Shown here in pieces: positions 5,505 through 8,368 of a DNA stretch of 8,368 nucleotides; within the stretch, counting starts at the first letter, position 1, and the number at the start of each line of letters is the position of its first letter. Made by a program: the position numbers and the translations under genes. The DNA comes from Caldisericota bacterium. Its GTDB lineage: Bacteria > Caldisericota > Caldisericia > Cryosericales > Cryosericaceae. Location of the stretch: positions 1-8,368 of the forward strand of contig JAPLGK010000131.1 of NCBI GenBank assembly GCA_026390195.1, written 5' to 3'. The notes under the pieces are model-generated. The model saw only the letters and a list, made by a program, of their open reading frames with translations, made no database searches and had not been told where the DNA came from.

Positions 5505-8155
5505 GCCATCTCCCGACGAGCGATGTGCGCGGAACCACTCTGATTTGTCACCGCGAGGACTGTTTCGAAGCGCTCCACGAGGTCCGCCCGGTGGGTGATG
5601 ATGCCGACCAGCGATCCGTCCCGGCGCAGGGACTCCAGGACGTCGGCGACACCCTGGACAGTGGTTTCATCGAGTGTTCCAAAGCCCTCGTCGATGAAGA
5701 AGCTGTCCAGATCGACGCTCGTCGACAGCAGGTCCTTGACGGCCAGAGCCAGTGCAAGAGAAGCGAGGAAGGTTTCTCCCCCGGACAGCGTGGCGACGTC
5801 GCGTGGTCCCGAGGCACTGAAGGAGTCCTGCACCATCATCTGATCGCCCTCGTCGAGCAGCAGCTCGAAGCGTCCCTTGCTCAGGATGCGCAGATGGTCG
5901 TTTGCCGTTACCAGCAGCTGTTCGAGAATGCCGCTGCTGACGAACGCCACCATGCCCTTGCTGCCGAAGTCGCGGGCGACCTGCTGGTAGGTGGACAGCA
6001 GGCGCGTCACCTGTTCCTTGCGCGCAAGGCGGTCGGCCAGGAATGCGCGGCGGGCGAGGAGGTCATCCTTGCTGTGGCGGGCGGCTGTCAGGTTCTCCTG
6101 TGCGCTGGCGAAGTCCGTGGCGGCAGTCTCACGTGCGGTGCGCGCTGCTTCCAGGTCCGCCTCCGATGGCAGGTCGGGGCCGAGCTCCTGCTCCAGCATT
6201 TCCACTTGTGCAGCAGCAGCAGCGGTGTCGTGGTCGTATTGTCTCACCGACGCCTGAAGTGTGGCCAGCTGGTCGTCAGGAAGGACGCCCGTTCTCATCG
6301 ACGCGACGGAGTCGAAGCCGTGCGTACCGGCCTGCGCCAACAGGTCGCGTTGCAGCGTTTCATACTGGGCTTCCGCCTGGCTGTACTGACCCGCCAGTGT
6401 TGCGGCCTTCGTCTGAAACTCGGCCAGCTGTGCGCGGGTACCTTCTTCCTTCTTGCGGTATTCTTCGAGCTGGAGGGCGATCGTCTTCTGCGCCGTGCGG
6501 GTGGTCATCTCCTGCCCTCGCAGCTGTGTGAGCCGTGCATGGAGGAACGTCACGGGGTTGCTGTTGCCCTCGCGGGCGACCGTCGGGTCCATGAGCAGGC
6601 GCAGCGTCAGTTCGTGCGCTTCATGCCGGTCGTCCCCCTCTTCGGTCTTCAGCACCATCAGCTGTCTGGCCAGTTCCTCAAGCCTGACTCTGTCCACCTC
6701 GGACCTCTTCTCATGCTCGGTGAGGTCGTCCTGGCAGTGTTCGACATGCTTGCGCGCCTCATCACGGGCCCTCTTGAGGCGAGCGAAGTCCGGGTGTTCG
6801 GCATGAGCGACCAGCTCTTCTACGACATGACCGCACACCGGGCAGGTGTCACCTGGCCTGAGTCCCTGCTGGACGACGACTGCGGCGCTGTCCGAGCGTG
6901 CCCGCTCGAATGCGTCGTCGGCTTGTGTGAAACCGTCGCGCGCCTTGGCGAGCGCTTCCTGAAACTGGATCCGGCGCTCGTCGAGTACCTTCATGGTCTC
7001 ATTCAGCTGTGTGATGGTGTGTTCGAGTCCCTTGACCTTGACCGTGGCTGAATCGGTCTTGTGCTGGAGTTCCTCCAGCCGGGCGGCAAAGGGCTGGAGG
7101 TCGCTCAGGCGCCCCATCGCAGAGGAGATCTCATCCAGTTTCTCGGCAAATGCGGCCTCGCCTGCGCGCAGAGACGTATCAGCACGAACGGCCTGCGCAG
7201 TCTCGAGAGCCTTCTGTGCGGCTATGACAGCAGCAGATGCCTTGTCGCGCTCGTCTGTCAGCTTCTTCAGCTCAGTAGCCAGACGTGCCCAGTTGGTCAG
7301 TGACGGCTGCAGCGATGCAAGAGCGAGGCCGGTGGCTAGGCGCGCGCGGTTGCCGGTGATCTCGTCCGCCCTGGCGCGAAGGGCCGCAAGCTGTCCCTGA
7401 AGCTTCGCCAGCTGCCGTGCCTTTGTCGCCCGCTGTTCCATCATGGTCAGTGCCAGCTCGCACGCCTTGAGCTGTTCCTGGAGCAGCGCGACTTGGTGTC
7501 CGGCGTCTGTGACGATGTGGTCCAGGAGACCCATGGCTTCGTCGGTGATGGTATTCTGGTCGATACCCGACAGGTCGTGGTCCAAGCCTCCCAGTTCGCC
7601 CATCAGCGTTCCCACATGGGCGCCGGCCGCTTTGCCGATGCGCTCGTAGATGTCCAGGCTCAGCAGCGAAATGAGGATGTCCCTGCGCGCGCGGGGCGTG
7701 TCGGGTTTGAGGAAGCGGTCGAACTGGCCCTGCGGCAGGACGATGATGCGCGTGAAGACGTCGAAGCTCATGTGCAGCAGCGTCTCTTCGATGTAGCGGT
7801 CAGCGTCCTTCTTCTTCAGGAGCTGGCCCAGTTGGTCGCCATCCTTAAAGACCTGGACGTCCTCCCTCATCGCTGTTCCCTGGCGGATGATCCCGTATGT
7901 CGCGCCGCCAAGGTCGAACGTGAGGGCGACGCGAAACTGCTTGGCGCCACGGCTGATGACGTTCTCGCGCTGCCCGGTTTCTGTGCGGATGCGTGGAATC
8001 CGCCCATAGAGGGCATAGCAGATCGCGTCGACGATGGAGGACTTGCCCGAACCAGTTTCTCCCACGATGGCAAACAGCGACATGTCGCTGAAGTCCAGGG
8101 TGACCGGGTCGCGGTAGGGCATGAAGTTCTCGACTTCAAGCGTCCGTATCCGCAT
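5501..8155 (-). CDS. sbcC: SbcC/Rad50-type exonuclease subunit (ABC/SMC-like ATPase)
   Basis: SbcC is the ATPase and DNA-bridging subunit of the SbcCD (Rad50-Mre11) complex, which opens hairpins and trims or resects double-strand ends. All expected motifs are present over 884 residues: Walker A GETGSGKSS (32-40), Q-loop LPQGQF (140-145), zinc hook CPVC (Cys438 and Cys441), ABC signature LSGGE (790-794), Walker B SFFIDE (818-823) with the GFGTLDE D-loop, and the H-switch His855. Long Gln-, Glu- and Ala-rich coiled coils at about 190-435 and 445-720 flank the hook. The length is shorter than the roughly 1,050 residues of E. coli SbcC, mainly in the coiled coil. The start is well set: GGAGGT at 8166-8161 lies five bases before ATG. 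It overlaps the upstream sbcD-like frame by 20 bases and nurA by 4, indicating translational coupling. Confidence 0.97.
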   Translation of the reverse strand: MRIRTLEVENFMPYRDPVTLDFSDMSLFAIVGETGSGKSSIVDAICYALYGRIPRIRTETGQRENVISRGAKQFRVALTFDLGGATYGIIRQGTAMREDVQVFKDGDQLGQLLKKKDADRYIEETLLHMSFDVFTRIIVLPQGQFDRFLKPDTPRARRDILISLLSLDIYERIGKAAGAHVGTLMGELGGLDHDLSGIDQNTITDEAMGLLDHIVTDAGHQVALLQEQLKACELALTMMEQRATKARQLAKLQGQLAALRARADEITGNRARLATGLALASLQPSLTNWARLATELKKLTDERDKASAAVIAAQKALETAQAVRADTSLRAGEAAFAEKLDEISSAMGRLSDLQPFAARLEELQHKTDSATVKVKGLEHTITQLNETMKVLDERRIQFQEALAKARDGFTQADDAFERARSDSAAVVVQQGLRPGDTCPVCGHVVEELVAHAEHPDFARLKRARDEARKHVEHCQDDLTEHEKRSEVDRVRLEELARQLMVLKTEEGDDRHEAHELTLRLLMDPTVAREGNSNPVTFLHARLTQLRGQEMTTRTAQKTIALQLEEYRKKEEGTRAQLAEFQTKAATLAGQYSQAEAQYETLQRDLLAQAGTHGFDSVASMRTGVLPDDQLATLQASVRQYDHDTAAAAAQVEMLEQELGPDLPSEADLEAARTARETAATDFASAQENLTAARHSKDDLLARRAFLADRLARKEQVTRLLSTYQQVARDFGSKGMVAFVSSGILEQLLVTANDHLRILSKGRFELLLDEGDQMMVQDSFSASGPRDVATLSGGETFLASLALALAVKDLLSTSVDLDSFFIDEGFGTLDETTVQGVADVLESLRRDGSLVGIITHRADLVERFETVLAVTNQSGSAHIARREMA

Positions 8156-8368
8156 GGGTCACCTCCCGGTACAGTTCACCAAGCACCCTCATGACCTCCT
8201 CGGTGGCGTCCCCTGAGTCCTTTTGTCCCTCGCATCCTTTTGTCCAAGATGCGAGGTGTTCTTCAAGACGAGGGGCGCTTTCCCCGCCATACGCCCGGTA
8301 CATCGACTGCACGGTCTCCAGTCCTGTGCTGGCCAGCGCCTCGATGGTCGGACGGGTCGTCGCAGCAG
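8136..8368 (-). CDS. sbcD: C-terminal 76 residues of a probable SbcD/Mre11 nuclease (5' partial)
   Basis: Reading the - strand from the right edge (first full codon at 8366-8364), a frame runs open for 76 codons to TGA at 8138-8136, ending 20 bases inside sbcC. The tail has ALASTGLETVQSMYRAYGG followed by charged, probably helical segments and HADTDA at the end. The stretch TVQSMYRAYGG is reminiscent of the SbcD C-terminal region where a short helix ends in Y-x-x-x-Gly-Gly, but none of the phosphoesterase motifs fall inside the window. The call therefore rests mostly on position: sbcD immediately upstream of and overlapping sbcC is the standard arrangement. It could instead be an unrelated protein in the same operon. 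Confidence 0.65.
   Translation of the reverse strand, partial: AATTRPTIEALASTGLETVQSMYRAYGGESAPRLEEHLASWTKGCEGQKDSGDATEEVMRVLGELYREVTHADTDA
8161..8166 (-). promoter_or_regulatory. Ribosome binding site of sbcC inside the upstream frame
   Basis: GGAGGT on the - strand is five bases from the sbcC ATG and lies within the last codons of the sbcD-like frame (Arg-Glu-Val). It fixes the sbcC start and allows coupled translation by ribosomes finishing the upstream gene. Confidence 0.7.
8218..8256. repeat. Overlapping direct and inverted repeat inside the sbcD tail
   Basis: TCCTTTTGTCC occurs twice, at 8218-8228 and 8235-8245, a period of 17 bases. CCTCGCATC at 8228-8236 is a perfect inverted copy of GATGCGAGG at 8248-8256, giving a 9-bp stem with an 11-base loop that contains most of the second direct copy. 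On the coding strand this specifies a linker (WTKGCEGQKDSGD) between helical segments. A 17-base period is not a codon multiple, so this is not a simple peptide repeat. It could be a small dispersed element tolerated in a flexible linker, or an RNA hairpin affecting expression of the operon. Confidence 0.6.

Noticed and set aside
6200..6240. GCAGCAGCAGC-type short repeat inside sbcC
   Set aside because: It encodes the alanine-rich run in the coiled coil (about residues 645-650); ordinary codon repetition.
5525..7051. 508-codon open frame on the + strand opposite sbcC
   Set aside because: It lies entirely antisense to a gene with every SbcC motif. Long antisense frames are expected in GC-rich coding DNA, and its translation has no recognisable domain.
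7493..8194. 233-codon open frame on the + strand opposite the sbcC 5' end
   Set aside because: It is antisense to the Walker A and Q-loop region of sbcC; composition-driven shadow with no ribosome site or family match.

Overview
The window looks bacterial. Genes are tightly packed, most starts have a Shine-Dalgarno sequence, and the SbcC protein has bacterial-type motifs. The flanks are GC-rich (a sampled 60-base line in the first gene is about 67% G+C). The middle block is visibly poorer in G+C (about 42% in a sampled line of the stress-protein gene). The phylum cannot be fixed from this sequence. A NurA-type nuclease behind SbcCD recalls archaea and some deep-branching or thermophile-related bacteria, but that is only a hint.

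Left part (2-2008, + strand): the 3' portion of a large exported protein of unknown function. It has a non-recognised N-terminal half, a beta-rich domain, an Ig-like and a fibronectin-III-like module, and a C-terminal membrane anchor with a basic tail. Its beginning lies outside the window.

Middle part (2009-4335, + strand): a 228-base spacer holds a possible promoter with an overlapping palindrome and a doubtful 35-codon ORF. A two-gene unit follows: a tandem-domain universal stress protein and, 23 bases later, an ArsB/NhaD-type 423-residue ion transporter. The spacing suggests cotranscription, with the stress protein possibly sensing or modulating for the transporter. The block differs in base composition from both flanks, consistent with separate acquisition. 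A 24-base near-palindrome sits between the convergent 3' ends of the transporter and nurA.

Right part (8368-4407, - strand): an overlapping DNA-repair operon in the order sbcD (only the C-terminal 76 residues are inside), sbcC, nurA. sbcD and sbcC overlap by 20 bases and sbcC and nurA by 4 (ATGA). SbcC and SbcD would form the Rad50-Mre11 end-processing complex. NurA is the 5'-3' nuclease that, in archaea, resects ends together with the HerA translocase. No herA lies in the window. The sbcD tail carries a perfect 9-bp inverted repeat overlapping an 11-base direct repeat.

No tRNA, rRNA, CRISPR array, insertion sequence or integrase was seen. The nearest thing to an unusual system is the SbcD-SbcC-NurA grouping. 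The individual families are known.
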